Below, piece after piece: positions 8,207-17,900 of a stretch of DNA of 64,000 nucleotides. The stretch is from contig JAOAUZ010000002.1 in assembly GCA_025464625.1 (NCBI GenBank), forward strand, positions 186,001 through 250,000. Direction: 5' to 3'. A program made the position numbers and the translations under genes. This stretch comes from Rickettsiales bacterium (GTDB lineage: Bacteria; Pseudomonadota; Alphaproteobacteria; Rickettsiales; SXRF01). Below the pieces are notes generated by a model that ran no database searches, was not told the origin of the DNA, and saw only the letters and a program-made list of their open reading frames with translations. Position 1 is the first letter of the stretch; every line of letters starts with the position of its first letter.

Positions 8207-8749
8207 ATGACAAAACGTATTTTTATTTTTTTATTTTTTATGTTTTTTATTCCAACTCTGCCATCTTCGGCGAATTCACCTGATATTAAGCCAATTAATA
8301 TTGGCTCAGAAAAAGGGAAAAAAGCAAGCTGTGAAGGACATATTTACAGTATAAAAAAATCGAAGCCTGCTGACAAAAAATGTGGCGATGCGAACACGAT
8401 CTGCACCGAGATTACTGTTGAAAATTGCCCAATAAGACAAGGTGTAGATTTTTTAAGCTGCTATGACATAGTTCTAGAAAAATCAAAATTTGAACAATTA
8501 AATTCCAATCCTCTCGTTAATTCTGGAGAAAACCTAGATATTCTTCAGGAAATGGAGAAAAAAGGAATTAAACAGGGAGATGAAAAGTTTTTAGAATTAT
8601 ACACTAAACTGGCTGCCGAAAAAATTTCTAAAAAACCATCAGTTCGAGTGCGTGGAAAATTATATGAATGTGCATCATGTGAAAATTGCTATCCTCCAAG
8701 CCAGTGTTCACTGTCATCCTGCACCATAGAATTTTTGGAAAAGAAATAA
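8207..8749 (+). CDS. Secreted cysteine-rich protein of unknown function inside the sulfate transporter operon
   Basis: 180 residues. ATG 8207 has AGG nine bases upstream; the N-terminus is a clear Sec signal ([20 protein letters not shown]) with likely cleavage near residues 22-23. The mature part is lysine-rich and has about eleven Cys, several in a C-terminal cluster ([19 protein letters not shown]), suggesting disulfides or metal binding in the periplasm. It lies 10 bases after cysT and two bases before cysW, so it is co-translated with the permeases. It is too small to be Sbp or CysP, and I do not recognise the family. A sulfate-related periplasmic accessory role is inferred from position only. 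Confidence 0.7.
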   Translation: MTKRIFIFLFFMFFIPTLPSSANSPDIKPINIGSEKGKKASCEGHIYSIKKSKPADKKCGDANTICTEITVENCPIRQGVDFLSCYDIVLEKSKFEQLNSNPLVNSGENLDILQEMEKKGIKQGDEKFLELYTKLAAEKISKKPSVRVRGKLYECASCENCYPPSQCSLSSCTIEFLEKK

Positions 8750-8751
8750 TA

Positions 8752-9585
8752 ATGAAACACCCCTTTCCCACTACTGAGCCATTCTGGGTTAGAGCATTAT
8801 TGCTGGCAACGGCAATTACCTTTATCGGTATACTGGTTCTGCTGCCAATTTCAGTGGTGTTTGTGGAAGCTTTCAGGCAGGGATTGCCTGCTTATATTGC
8901 AGCACTTAGTGACCCAACTGCCCTATCAGCAATTCGTTTAACTCTTTTGGTGGCAGCGATTGCAGTGCCGTTTAATCTGGTATTTGGTGTTGTTGCTTCT
9001 TGGGCAATTACCAAATTTGATTTTTTTGGTAAGCACCTACTCATCACTTTTATTGACCTGCCATTCTCTGTCGCGCCTGTCATATCTGGTCTCATATATG
9101 TGCTGCTGTTTGGTGCAAATAGCTGGCTGGGTGAGTGGCTTTCCGATAATGACATTCAAATTATTTTTGCCGTGCCAGGGCTGGTAATAGCCACGATATT
9201 TGTGACATTTCCCTTTGTCGCCCGCGAACTTATCCCACTTATGGAAGAACAAGGCACACAGGAAGAAGAAGCGGCAATAATGCTTGGTGCAAGCGGACTA
9301 CGGACATTTTTTGCCGTGACTTTGCCCAACATAAAATGGGGATTATTATACGGCGTGCTGTTGTGCAATGCACGAGCGATGGGTGAATTCGGCGCGGTTG
9401 CCGTGGTATCTGGGCATATTAAAAACTATACCAATACCATCCCTCTGCATGTGGAAATTTTATATAACGAATATAATTTTATGGCAGCATTTGCCGTTGC
9501 TTCTATTCTCTCTCTCCTCGCACTGTTTACATTATTGTTAAAAACCGCAATTGAATGTAAATTCAGCAAAATCGAAAAGGTGTAA
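8752..9585 (+). CDS. cysW: Sulfate ABC transporter permease CysW
   Basis: 277 residues with six hydrophobic segments. The EAA loop reads [18 protein letters not shown] near residue 170, and [19 protein letters not shown] is the conserved CysW segment. It pairs with CysT as the membrane channel for sulfate. The ATG is two bases after the stop of the secreted Cys-rich gene and the stop is one base before cysA, so the four genes form one transcriptional unit. Length and motifs are normal for the family. Confidence 0.92.
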   Translation: MKHPFPTTEPFWVRALLLATAITFIGILVLLPISVVFVEAFRQGLPAYIAALSDPTALSAIRLTLLVAAIAVPFNLVFGVVASWAITKFDFFGKHLLITFIDLPFSVAPVISGLIYVLLFGANSWLGEWLSDNDIQIIFAVPGLVIATIFVTFPFVARELIPLMEEQGTQEEEAAIMLGASGLRTFFAVTLPNIKWGLLYGVLLCNARAMGEFGAVAVVSGHIKNYTNTIPLHVEILYNEYNFMAAFAVASILSLLALFTLLLKTAIECKFSKIEKV

Positions 9586-9586
9586 A

Positions 9587-10816
9587 ATGGGCATTGAAGT
9601 AAAAAATATTCAGAAGAATTTTGGTGATTTTGTTGCCCTTGGCGATATTAATCTTAGCGTACCAGACGGTGAGCTGGTGGCACTTCTTGGGCCTTCTGGT
9701 TCGGGAAAAACGACGTTGCTACGCATCATTGCTGGGCTTGAATTTGCTGATTCAGGAAGTGTTTTTATAGATGGTGTAGAAACTGGTGAAATGCACGTTA
9801 AGGAACGCAGGGTCGGCTTTGTATTCCAACATTATGCACTGTTTAAGCACATGACAGTTTTTGAAAATGTAGCGTTTGGTTTGCGCGTTCGCCCACGTGA
9901 AACCCGCCCTAGCGATTTTCAAATCCGCCGTCGCGTTATGGAATTATTGTCGCTAGTACATCTTGATAAATTTTATGATCGTTATCCTTCGCAACTTTCT
10001 GGCGGACAGAGGCAGCGCGTGGCACTCGCCCGCTCGCTCGCCGTTGAACCAAAACTTCTGCTGCTCGATGAACCGTTCGGCGCGCTTGATGCTAAAGTCC
10101 GCAAAGAACTACGCCGCTGGCTGCGCCGCCTGCATGATGACATTCACATCACCAGTATTTTTGTAACTCATGATCAGGAAGAGGCTATGGAAGTTTCTGA
10201 CCGCGTAGTGGTGATGAATCATGGAAAAATAGAGCAAGTCGGCTCTCCAGAAGAAGTTTATCACCAGCCAGCTAACGGTTTTATTTATGATTTTCTAGGA
10301 AATTACAATGAATTTGCAGGCTGGAAAGATGAAAATGGAACAGTCCATCTTGCCGAAGATGATGTGTGGGAAGACCCCAAAAAACCAATACCAAGCGATA
10401 CAACACGCCCTAAATCAAACCATTGGCTGTCACGCTATCCCGAGCTGGTGGGTGCAATCCGCAAGGTAATACCAAGTTTGTCCCTGCCAATTGACGAGCC
10501 TGTTGAAATTGTTGCCGCCGCTGCCCCTACCCGCCAGCAACTGCGCGCGCGCCTTGCCGAACGCGGAACACCTGTGCGGATATTCGCCCGCCCGCACGAA
10601 ATGTTTGTGGTACGAACTCCAGAAGGCAACCATGAATATATCCCTGCGGAAGTTATTCACATCAACCCCGCTGGTTCATTGGCAAAAATTGAGATGCAGC
10701 GCAAGAATGGCGGAATGTTACAGGTAGAAATCCCCAAAACAATTATCGATCAACTCACTATTTGCAAAGGTGATAATTTACTCGTGCGCCCTAAAAACGT
10801 GCGGGTGTTTGAGTAA
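9587..10816 (+). CDS. cysA: Sulfate/thiosulfate import ATP-binding protein CysA
   Basis: 409 residues. Walker [10 protein letters not shown] (about residue 36), Q-loop [16 protein letters not shown] signature [16 protein letters not shown] (about residue 135), Walker [14 protein letters not shown] and the switch HDQEEAME are all intact. Energises sulfate uptake through CysT and CysW. The usual length is about 350-365; the extra residues are mostly in the C-terminal regulatory region (roughly 245-325), where an acidic and proline-rich stretch is inserted. The start at 9587 has AAAGG upstream. It ends the operon and is followed by a dense repeat cluster. Confidence 0.94.
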   Translation: MGIEVKNIQKNFGDFVALGDINLSVPDGELVALLGPSGSGKTTLLRIIAGLEFADSGSVFIDGVETGEMHVKERRVGFVFQHYALFKHMTVFENVAFGLRVRPRETRPSDFQIRRRVMELLSLVHLDKFYDRYPSQLSGGQRQRVALARSLAVEPKLLLLDEPFGALDAKVRKELRRWLRRLHDDIHITSIFVTHDQEEAMEVSDRVVVMNHGKIEQVGSPEEVYHQPANGFIYDFLGNYNEFAGWKDENGTVHLAEDDVWEDPKKPIPSDTTRPKSNHWLSRYPELVGAIRKVIPSLSLPIDEPVEIVAAAAPTRQQLRARLAERGTPVRIFARPHEMFVVRTPEGNHEYIPAEVIHINPAGSLAKIEMQRKNGGMLQVEIPKTIIDQLTICKGDNLLVRPKNVRVFE

Positions 10817-10830
10817 ATGAAATACGGTGT

Positions 10831-11068
10831 CGTCATCCCCGATTCATTCGGGGATCTATACTTCATTCAATAATTATTGATGCATCTTTATGCCCTCACC
10901 CTAACCCTCTCCCAAAGGGAGAGGGAATGAGCCTCTTCCCCCGCTGGGGGAAGAGCGGCGCAAGCCGAGATGAGGGCTTGTCTCAATAATTATTGAACAA
11001 AGTATAGAGCTGCAAACACTGACATAAATTATGGCTCTAGATCCCCGCCTACGCGGGGATGACAGAAT
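10831..11068. repeat. Composite palindromic repeat, interrupted by a second repeat
   Basis: The ends are hairpins of one family: ATCCCCGA/TCGGGGAT at 10835-10855 and GATCCCCGCC/GCGGGGATGAC near 11040-11066. Inside these, TATACTT..TTCAATAATTATTGA (to 10880) is mirrored by TCAATAATTATTGAACAAAGTATA (10983-11006). A different repeat (10892-10977) interrupts the middle. It fills the 262 bases between cysA and the convergent pilin-like gene; no gene is seen. The same outer family occurs within mnmE. Confidence 0.7.
10892..10977. repeat. Gene-less copy of the DUF559-associated repeat
   Basis: This 86-bp segment begins GCCCTCA and ends TGAGGGC. Its first 34 bases repeat the inverted repeats that flank the DUF559 gene at 55301-55335 and 55725-55759, lacking only two loop bases. 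Two perfect hairpins are present: CCCTCTCCC with GGGAGAGGG, and CTCTTCCCCC with GGGGGAAGAG (10933-10955). It sits between two copies of the 14-bp TCAATAATTATTGA, which look like a split or duplicated target inside another repeat. Confidence 0.6.
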
Positions 11069-11078
11069 AGTTACACAA

Positions 11079-11990
11079 CTAAAACGAGGTTTTGAAATAT
11101 AGCATGCAGCCAGTTACTGGAGCTGTAACATCGTATAGAGCAGGGTCAGAGTTATAAGGCCATGTGCTTCCACCTGTTGAGTTGGTGCAACCAGGGCGAT
11201 TTGCCTCACCCGAATAGTTCCAGCTTCCGCCGTAACGTTCTATTGGGGTCTGAACATTGCCTTCAAAGGGCTTCCCATCATCTATTTTACTATCAAAACT
11301 ATATGCGTCGATTGCTGAAAGGGAATATAGGCTTTCGCCACACTCACTCATTGACGGCCCCAACCCCATATATGAAACTGCCCCTCCAAGTATAATATAG
11401 GTTGATAACATCGGAGTAACAGGCATAGTCCGTGGATTATCCCACCATTCTGGAACGGAATATTGAACACTGTAGCATCCCCCCTCAATTCGTGATTTTG
11501 GAACATTATCTCCTGGTGATATAGGGGTAGTCCAGTTCACTGTCCCAGAATATTTAATCTCTAACAGCCCAGCGAGTGATAAATGCTGCCAAAACAGGGT
11601 GCTTTCGTCATACCTCCACCAATTTTTTCTTCCGGGAATATCATCAACTTGTTCCACTTTCCCATCACCATCGCCATTACAGGTGGTATTCCCTAAATAT
11701 TGAGTTGCATCCCACCCATCACAACTAACAAACTCTCCAAAAAACTTGGTAGCGTGCGCACAATCCCCTGGGGCGCATTCATATTTACTCACGAAAATCT
11801 TAGCGACAGAATTAAATTTTTCAAAATCTGTCAGTGCTGAACGCACTCTTGCCGCATTGATAAGCTCTTTCCCCACCATCACACCGCCGATAACCAAGCC
11901 AATCACCACCAGAACTATGGCGATCTCGATTAGGGAAAAACCACCGCGCCTATTGCGTAAAATCGAGGAAATATCTATATTTGACTGCAT
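11079..11990 (-). CDS. Type IV pilin-like protein with prepilin leader
   Basis: 303 residues. The leader RRGG followed by FSLIEIAIVLVVIGLVIGG (about residues 14-36) is the class III prepilin signal: cleavage after Gly, Phe at +1 and Glu at +5 of the mature protein. The long C-terminal part is rich in Gly, Trp, Tyr and Cys (about ten Cys, likely disulfides) and resembles large minor pilins or pseudopilins rather than a major pilin. No pilus assembly genes adjoin it, but a prepilin peptidase is encoded at 17035. It is transcribed alone, towards the repeat cluster. Function in adhesion or secretion is open. Confidence 0.72.
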   Translation of the reverse strand: MQSNIDISSILRNRRGGFSLIEIAIVLVVIGLVIGGVMVGKELINAARVRSALTDFEKFNSVAKIFVSKYECAPGDCAHATKFFGEFVSCDGWDATQYLGNTTCNGDGDGKVEQVDDIPGRKNWWRYDESTLFWQHLSLAGLLEIKYSGTVNWTTPISPGDNVPKSRIEGGCYSVQYSVPEWWDNPRTMPVTPMLSTYIILGGAVSYMGLGPSMSECGESLYSLSAIDAYSFDSKIDDGKPFEGNVQTPIERYGGSWNYSGEANRPGCTNSTGGSTWPYNSDPALYDVTAPVTGCMLYFKTSF

Positions 11991-12121
11991 ACCCCCTAGA
12001 ATATCATAAAGATATTAATAAATAATAAATTCATTAGTCAGAGATTTTGCGTCTGTTGTTGTGTATTAGTGGATTTTAATATATGTCTTATCTAAAGAAA
12101 CATGGGACACCCAACTAAATT

Positions 12122-12685
12122 ATGAAACTCCATAAAAAGAACATCCCCAATTACTTAACCTATTTCCGCATAGCGATGATACCTACGTTAATTATGGTAT
12201 TTTTGCTTACAGAACAGCTTGGGGATTGGGGATATTATCTTTCAGCTCTATTATTTGCCTTAGCGGGAGTTACTGACTGGCTGGACGGCTATGCAGCCCG
12301 AATTTGGCAGGCACAATCGAATATTGGCAGGTTTTTAGACCCAATTGCCGATAAATTACTGGTGGCGACGGCATTATTGCTCATGGTTTCGGCAAAACGC
12401 GCCGATTTGCTGCCTGCCATAGCCATTGTCTGCCGTGAAATATTAGTGTCGGGACTCAGAGAATATCTGGCAGAAATCCGTATCAGCGTGCCCGTGTCCA
12501 AACTGGCAAAATTCAAAACCGCGGCACAAATGGGGGCTATATTCCTGCTTTTGCTGGGAAATGGCGCACCAGACTGGCTTTTTGCTGAAATATTAGGTCG
12601 GGTTTTATTATGGGCAGCAGCAGCCCTGACGCTGGTCACTGGCTATGCCTATCTAAAAACTGGCATGAAACACATGATAGATTAA
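12122..12685 (+). CDS. pgsA: CDP-diacylglycerol-glycerol-3-phosphate 3-phosphatidyltransferase
   Basis: Makes phosphatidylglycerol phosphate, the committed step to phosphatidylglycerol and cardiolipin. 187 residues with several membrane helices. The CDP-alcohol phosphotransferase motif D-G-x2-A-R-x8-G-x3-D-x3-D appears as DGYAARIWQAQSNIGRFLDP followed by IADK (about residues 57-80). The N-terminal NIPNYLTYFRIAMIP is typical of PgsA. Length is normal. The preceding 130 bases contain no gene. Confidence 0.92.
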   Translation: MKLHKKNIPNYLTYFRIAMIPTLIMVFLLTEQLGDWGYYLSALLFALAGVTDWLDGYAARIWQAQSNIGRFLDPIADKLLVATALLLMVSAKRADLLPAIAIVCREILVSGLREYLAEIRISVPVSKLAKFKTAAQMGAIFLLLLGNGAPDWLFAEILGRVLLWAAAALTLVTGYAYLKTGMKHMID

Positions 12686-12838
12686 ATAGTTAATTATGTA
12701 TAAATCTAGTAGTTTTCAGTGTAAATTTTTGCTATAATGCCCTTGGTTTTGTGAATGCACCCCACTGCCTATATGGCTAGAAAACAGGGTGTTTTAATTA
12801 CAATCATAGCAAGTTATATTTACAGGCAGACAATAATC

Positions 12839-13027
12839 ATGGATGAAGATTTGGTTCAAATCAAAGAGTTAGAAGCGTTACGCGCCCAACACCGAGACTT
12901 AGATAGTATGATAAACGCTGGTAACTTGGACGAGTTCACCATCCGTCGCTTCAAACAAACTAAGCTTGCACTGCGTGACAAAATCACCATGTTGGAGCGC
13001 TCAGTATATCCTGACATAATCGCATAG
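12839..13027 (+). CDS. DUF465 (YdcH-like) small helical protein
   Basis: 62 residues; the segment LRAQHRDLDSMIN..FTIRRFKQTKLALRDKI and the ending PDIIA are characteristic of the short DUF465 proteins common in Alphaproteobacteria. The function of the family is unknown. ATG 12839 was chosen because homology begins at MDEDLVQIKELEAL; an ATG at 12755 would add unrelated sequence. A TATAAT at 12733-12738 upstream may be the -10 of its promoter, without a convincing -35. Its stop overlaps the likely ribosome-binding site of the downstream RNA methyltransferase. Confidence 0.8.
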   Translation: MDEDLVQIKELEALRAQHRDLDSMINAGNLDEFTIRRFKQTKLALRDKITMLERSVYPDIIA

Positions 13028-13034
13028 GTAACTT

Positions 13035-14306
13035 ATTTCAAATTCAATAGAAGTAAAAATAGAGTCACTCGGTGGGCTGGGTGACGGCATCGCCACACAT
13101 AACGGCAAACCTGTTTTTGTAACCAAATCAGTGGTTGGCGATGTCCTTAAGGTTCGGATTATCCACGAAACCAGTGAATCAAATCGTGGTGAAATAATTG
13201 AAATATTAAAAGCTGGAGAACAACGCAGAGATGCGCCCTGCCCCCATTTTTCCGCTTGTGGTGGTTGCAGCCTGCAACAAATGCAAGAAGCCTATTACCA
13301 GCAGTTCAAAACACGGATTGTGAAAAATGCCCTGCGCCAAGCAGGGTTTGAGGCATCTGAGCCAAATATTATTTTCCTTCCCGCTGCTTCAAGACGCAGG
13401 GCAGAATTTAAGCTGCTAAAAGAACACAGAAAATGGTTTTTTGCCTATCTCGGCAACCGCAGCCACACCAAAGTGGCGATCACCACCTGCTTAATCTTAG
13501 AACCCGAATTACAGAAAACATTGCCTATACTGCAAGAACTTATCGGAGAGTTGCCATTTGTTCGCGATATTGAATCGGTAAGCCTCACCGCTGCTGATAG
13601 TGGAATAGAGGTTATATTAGAGCTTAACCGCACTGCTAAACTACCGACGCAAACTGGTGCATTTGAAAGTGAGCTAAACCACGTCGCAGCTACTTTGAAA
13701 CTAACCCGCATCAGCATCACCGATAGTCGCGCAATACCAATCTCAACTGTTGAAAATGGCTATCTAACCATGCGCTTAGGCGAGATTGATATGCACCTGC
13801 CACATGATGCTTTCCTGCAAGCCACCCGCGAGGGGCAAAGGCTGCTGACTGAATTTGCGCTAGCTGGAACTGCTGGTAAAAAGCGCATACTCGATTTATT
13901 TTGTGGTATTGGGACTTATAGCATTGCTCTGGCTGAAAAATCTACCGTCCACGCTGCTGATGACCACCAAATTATGATCTCCAACCTAAAACATGCAGCC
14001 CGCACTAATAACATGCGCCTCACCACCGAAAAACGCAATTTATTCACAAAACCATTTATGATTGATGAGCTTAAAAACTTTGATGCAGCCATCATCAACC
14101 CACCGCGTTCTGGCGCAAAATCCCAGTGTGAACAGATTGCACAATCAGCTCTAAAAAACGTGGTTATGATCTCCTGTAACCCAGCAACCTTCGCCCGCGA
14201 TGCCAAAATCCTAAAAAATGCTGGATTTACTCTTAAAGATACATTAGCTATCGACCAGTTCGTGTGGAGTCCACACTTAGAAATAGCTGCAAGTTTTGTA
14301 AGATGA
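13035..14306 (+). CDS. TrmA/RumA-family 23S rRNA (uracil-C5)-methyltransferase, RlmD-like, apparent ATT start
   Basis: 423 residues from ATT 13035. Order: TRAM RNA-binding domain ([29 protein letters not shown]), 4Fe-4S cysteines [10 protein letters not shown] plus a later Cys, SAM site [23 protein letters not shown], and catalytic Cys in [12 protein letters not shown]. It methylates uridine-C5 in rRNA; RlmC/RlmD/TrmA cannot be separated by eye. The TRAM domain is open back to a TAA at 13029 with no ATG, GTG or TTG in it; the first standard start (GTG 13131) would delete most of the domain. ATT 13035 lies six bases after an AGG. Its stop overlaps the lepA start (ATGA). Confidence 0.8.
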   Translation: MSNSIEVKIESLGGLGDGIATHNGKPVFVTKSVVGDVLKVRIIHETSESNRGEIIEILKAGEQRRDAPCPHFSACGGCSLQQMQEAYYQQFKTRIVKNALRQAGFEASEPNIIFLPAASRRRAEFKLLKEHRKWFFAYLGNRSHTKVAITTCLILEPELQKTLPILQELIGELPFVRDIESVSLTAADSGIEVILELNRTAKLPTQTGAFESELNHVAATLKLTRISITDSRAIPISTVENGYLTMRLGEIDMHLPHDAFLQATREGQRLLTEFALAGTAGKKRILDLFCGIGTYSIALAEKSTVHAADDHQIMISNLKHAARTNNMRLTTEKRNLFTKPFMIDELKNFDAAIINPPRSGAKSQCEQIAQSALKNVVMISCNPATFARDAKILKNAGFTLKDTLAIDQFVWSPHLEIAASFVR

Positions 14307-16105
14307 TCGACCTATCACATATCCGTAATTTTTCTATTATCGCTCATATTGACCATGGAAAATCAACTCTGGCTGACCGCCTGATTGAGTTTTGCGGTGG
14401 GCTAGAACTGCGCGAAATGAGCGCGCAAGTGCTGGATTCTATGGATATTGAAAAAGAGCGTGGCATTACCATTAAAGCTCAGACCGTGCGCCTGAAATAC
14501 AAGGCTGATAATGGCGAAACCTATGTACTTAACCTGATGGATACACCCGGCCATGTGGACTTTGGTTATGAAGTTTCACGCTGCCTTGCCGCTTGTGAAG
14601 GTTCACTTCTGGTGGTTGATGCATCGCAAGGGGTAGAAGCGCAAACCCTTGCCAATGTCTATAAGGCAATGGATGCTGGGCATGAGATGGTTCCAGTATT
14701 AAATAAAATAGACCTTCCTGCCGCCGATATTGAACGCGCCAAAGCGCAGATTGAAGAGGTAATCGGTATTGATGCCAGCGACGCCGTAGCAATTTCTGCT
14801 AAAAGCGGACTTGGCATAAAAGACGTTCTGGAAGCGATAGTCACCCGCCTGCCAGCCCCTAAGGGAGATGCCAACGCCCCACTTAAAGCCATGCTGGTTG
14901 ATAGCTGGTATGATACATATTTAGGGGTGATAATCCTAGTGCGTATTAAAGACGGTACACTTACTCGAGGCATGAAAATCCGTATGATGAGCAACGGCAG
15001 CACCCAAAATGTTGACCAGCTTGGAGTTTTTACTCCAAAGAAAGTTGCGGTAGACAAACTCTTGCCTGGGGAAGTTGGCTATATCATCACTGGCATTAAA
15101 CAGGTGGCAGACTGCAATGTTGGTGACACCATAACCGAAGATCGCCGTCCATGCGATGCACCACTTGCGGGATTCAAGCCCTCACAATCAGTGGTTTTCT
15201 GCGGACTTTATCCCACCGATGCCAGTGAATTTGAACATCTGAAAGATTCTCTGGCAAAATTGCGCTTAAATGATGCCAGTTTTGAGTTTGAAACTGAAAG
15301 TTCCACTGCACTCGGTTTTGGTTTCCGTTGCGGCTTCCTTGGTATGCTCCACCTAGAAATTATCCAAGAACGACTTGAACGTGAGTTTGATTTAGACCTG
15401 ATAACCACTGCACCTAGCGTTGTTTATAAGATAATGCTCACCAATGGCGATGAAATAGAACTGCACAACCCCAATGACATGCCCGACGTGACCAAGATTG
15501 ACCATATAAAAGAACCTTGGATTCGTGCAACCATCATGACCCCAGATGATTACCTTGGCAATGTGCTGGCACTATGCACAGAAAAACGCGGCATACAGGA
15601 AAACCTTACTTATGTCGGTTCACGCGCCATGGCAGTTTATAAACTACCGCTCAACGAAGTGGTATTCGATTTCTATGACAGACTTAAATCCTGCTCCAAA
15701 GGTTATGCCAGCTTTGATTATGAGCTAACTGACTATGCTGAATCTGATCTGGTTAAGATGAATATATTGGTTAACAGCGAGCCAGTTGATGCTCTAGCCT
15801 TAATTGTCCACCGCTCGCAGGCTGACTTCCGCGGTCGTAGGCTGTGTGAACGCCTTAAAGATCTAATCCCAAAACATATGTTTGCGATACCTATACAAGC
15901 AGCTATTGGTGGAAAAATCATTGCCCGCGAGACAATCTCGGCGATGCGGAAAGACGTTTTAGCGAAATGCTACGGCGGTGACATTTCCCGAAAACGTAAG
16001 CTATTGGATAAACAGAAAAAAGGTAAAAAGAAAATGCGTGAAATCGGGAATGTGAACATTCCTCAAAGCGCCTTCCTCTCCGCCCTTAAAATGGGTGATG
16101 AGTAG
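14303..16105 (+). CDS. lepA: Elongation factor 4 (LepA)
   Basis: 600 residues, the standard length. Translational GTPase with G1 AHIDHGKST near residue 14, G2/G3 region ERGITIKAQ and DTPGHVDF, G4 NKID, followed by domain II, EF-G-like domains III and V, and the LepA-specific basic C-terminus ([17 protein letters not shown]). It back-translocates stalled ribosomes at the membrane under stress. ATG 14303 overlaps the preceding stop (ATGA), coupling it to the RNA methyltransferase gene. No anomalies. Confidence 0.97.
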   Translation: MIDLSHIRNFSIIAHIDHGKSTLADRLIEFCGGLELREMSAQVLDSMDIEKERGITIKAQTVRLKYKADNGETYVLNLMDTPGHVDFGYEVSRCLAACEGSLLVVDASQGVEAQTLANVYKAMDAGHEMVPVLNKIDLPAADIERAKAQIEEVIGIDASDAVAISAKSGLGIKDVLEAIVTRLPAPKGDANAPLKAMLVDSWYDTYLGVIILVRIKDGTLTRGMKIRMMSNGSTQNVDQLGVFTPKKVAVDKLLPGEVGYIITGIKQVADCNVGDTITEDRRPCDAPLAGFKPSQSVVFCGLYPTDASEFEHLKDSLAKLRLNDASFEFETESSTALGFGFRCGFLGMLHLEIIQERLEREFDLDLITTAPSVVYKIMLTNGDEIELHNPNDMPDVTKIDHIKEPWIRATIMTPDDYLGNVLALCTEKRGIQENLTYVGSRAMAVYKLPLNEVVFDFYDRLKSCSKGYASFDYELTDYAESDLVKMNILVNSEPVDALALIVHRSQADFRGRRLCERLKDLIPKHMFAIPIQAAIGGKIIARETISAMRKDVLAKCYGGDISRKRKLLDKQKKGKKKMREIGNVNIPQSAFLSALKMGDE

Positions 16106-16182
16106 CATTAGTTACTTTACGTTTACATTTTAGTACTTAGAGTATATGCTGAACTCGTTGCAACCGACTGACAGGAACCCCT

Positions 16183-16353
16183 ATGAAAAACGATAAAACT
16201 GGTAAAACCGCCCCCATACCACCAGAAGATAATTCTGAAATTACGCACACGCGAAGAATTAGAGGTATTTTAGTACCAACTGAAAAAATGGTTGGTAAAA
16301 TACGCGAAGAGCAAAAAGATCCGACTGATAGCGTTATTGGTAAATCTCGTTAG
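16183..16353 (+). CDS. Small basic hypothetical protein, 56 residues
   Basis: ATG 16183 is preceded by AGGAA at good spacing (7 bases). The frame reads MKNDKTGKTAPIPPEDNS and ends in DPTDSVIGKSR before TAG 16351. It is rich in Lys, Arg, Glu and Thr, hydrophilic, with no membrane segment. No family is recognised. It fills the gap between lepA and the convergent grxD. The good ribosome-binding site is the main argument that it is translated. Confidence 0.5.
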   Translation: MKNDKTGKTAPIPPEDNSEITHTRRIRGILVPTEKMVGKIREEQKDPTDSVIGKSR

Positions 16354-16363
16354 CTGGATTCAG

Positions 16364-16705
16364 TTACGCTGCGCTGGAAAAGCTAATTCCTTTTTCTTTG
16401 AGCAAAGCCTGTAATTCTCCGCTTTGATACATCTCGCGCACGATGTCGCAGCCGCCAATAAATTCACCTTTTACATAAAGCTGGGGAATTGTCGGCCAGT
16501 TGGTAAATTCTTTGATTCCTTCACGGATTTCAGCATTTGCCAAAACATTTACATCTTTATAGTTTTCAACTCCAAGCCTTTCCAAAACTTGCGCCACAGT
16601 CGCCGAAAATCCGCATTGTGGAATCTGCTTGGTGCCTTTCATGTATAGCACGATGTCATTTTCACTGATATCTTTTTGAATTTCAGCAAATACTGGGTTG
16701 GTCAT
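16364..16705 (-). CDS. grxD: Monothiol glutaredoxin (Grx4/GrxD family)
   Basis: 113 residues with the monothiol active site CGFS (about residue 32), preceded by MKGTKQIPQ and followed by [20 protein letters not shown], the glutathione-binding and TVP-equivalent parts. Members bind a bridging 2Fe-2S cluster with glutathione and, with BolA proteins, sense or deliver Fe-S clusters. It is immediately downstream of a bolA gene on the same strand (10-base gap), which supports a Grx-BolA pair. Length normal. Confidence 0.95.
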   Translation of the reverse strand: MTNPVFAEIQKDISENDIVLYMKGTKQIPQCGFSATVAQVLERLGVENYKDVNVLANAEIREGIKEFTNWPTIPQLYVKGEFIGGCDIVREMYQSGELQALLKEKGISFSSAA

Positions 16706-16715
16706 ATAAATTTCC

Positions 16716-16946
16716 TTATGTTATTTTAGTTGTAATCGCCAGAGCGTGTAATTTTGTTCCCATATCACCACCCAACGCATCCATCACCATTCTATGTTGC
16801 TGCACACGATTTTTACCAGCAAAACTCTTTGAAGAAACCGTAATACTGTAATGGTCGCTATCTCCTGCTGTATCAATTAGCGTAATCTCCGCATCTGGCA
16901 GTGCTTTTTTTACCAATGATTCAATCTCTGCTGCTGGCATGGGCAT
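16716..16946 (-). CDS. BolA family protein (BolA2/IbaG-like)
   Basis: 76 residues. The signature [21 protein letters not shown] followed by [11 protein letters not shown] and the HALAI ending match BolA. It partners monothiol glutaredoxins in Fe-S cluster regulation, and grxD follows directly. ATG 16946 with AGGA nine bases upstream was preferred; ATG 16940 is also possible. A longer frame upstream overlaps the divergent prepilin peptidase and is not supported. Confidence 0.87.
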   Translation of the reverse strand: MPMPAAEIESLVKKALPDAEITLIDTAGDSDHYSITVSSKSFAGKNRVQQHRMVMDALGGDMGTKLHALAITTKIT

Positions 16947-17034
16947 TTTGCTGTTTCCTAAAAATTTTATTTCGTATAACACTGGGTAAACTTGTTCGCA
17001 ACAGTGAATTTTTAGGGCAGGTTTACGGGGAAAC

Positions 17035-17784
17035 ATGCTTATCGAACTTATTATAGTCATCTGTGCTGGGTTGGTTTTTGGCAGTTTTATAAGCTGCGCC
17101 AGCTACCGCCTGCCCTTGGAATTAGATGTTATAAAAAAACCTTCCTATTGCCCTAACTGTCAGACAAAACTTGGTTTTTGGGATCTATTCCCGATATTTT
17201 CATGGCTATTTTCTGGCGGAAAATGTAGGCATTGTGCCACAAAAATCTCCGTTCGTTATCCTGTAATTGAGCTTATAACTGGTGCATTATTTACGTTTCT
17301 CTATCTGCGCTACGGTCTAACACCACAAGGCTTCATACTGGCTGGCACAGTGATTATGCTGATGATTATGATCGTCGCCGACCTTGAACATTTTATCATC
17401 CCCGACTGCGTCCATATTATGCTTCTTCCTTTAGCTATTACTTATCATTTCGTAAACGGAACGTTCTCATCAGACATTTTATGGGGTTTTGGACTTATGA
17501 CAGGACTAGCCCTGTTATTACATTATGGCTACAGCGCACTACGCGGACGAACTATGCTTGGATTTGGCGATGTCAAATTTTTTGCCATTGTTGGTGTGTG
17601 GTTAGATTTAAGCACAATTCCAGCATTTTTATTTATTTCTGGTATATTAGGTGTGCTGCTTGGCTTAGTTTGGCGAGTCTTAGGCAAAGGACAGGTGTTT
17701 CCATTTGGTCCTGCATTGGCTATAGCATTGTTTTTATGCCTGACATATCCACAAATTACTAATTTTTTGATTTTACTGAAATAA
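17035..17784 (+). CDS. Prepilin peptidase / N-methyltransferase (PilD, GspO)
   Basis: 249 residues. The N-terminal zinc-binding CPNC and CRHC pairs (about residues 38-63) mark the bifunctional form that also N-methylates the mature pilin. The aspartyl-protease Asp residues are in ADLEHFIIPD and MLGFGDVKFF (GxGD motif). About seven membrane segments. It would process the pilin-like precursor at 11079-11990 and other type IV pilins or pseudopilins encoded elsewhere. It is divergent from bolA and monocistronic; about 115 bases of very AT-rich sequence without a gene follow. Confidence 0.92.
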   Translation: MLIELIIVICAGLVFGSFISCASYRLPLELDVIKKPSYCPNCQTKLGFWDLFPIFSWLFSGGKCRHCATKISVRYPVIELITGALFTFLYLRYGLTPQGFILAGTVIMLMIMIVADLEHFIIPDCVHIMLLPLAITYHFVNGTFSSDILWGFGLMTGLALLLHYGYSALRGRTMLGFGDVKFFAIVGVWLDLSTIPAFLFISGILGVLLGLVWRVLGKGQVFPFGPALAIALFLCLTYPQITNFLILLK

Positions 17785-17900
17785 ATATGCATTAATACAT
17801 TAATATTATGTTATATAAATAATTATACAAATAAATATTGAAATTATGCTATACTACAATTAAATAGGCATATTAAACTAATAACTTGGAAAATATCTTC

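Noticed and set aside
10831-11068. CRISPR array
   Set aside because: Repeats here are nested palindromes without regularly spaced units or unique spacers; no cas genes in the window.
12733-12738. TATAAT upstream of the DUF465 gene as a full promoter
   Set aside because: The hexamer is perfect but no -35 at normal spacing; mentioned with the gene only.
13131-14306. GTG 13131 as the methyltransferase start
   Set aside because: It would cut through the conserved TRAM domain, which continues upstream in frame to 13035.
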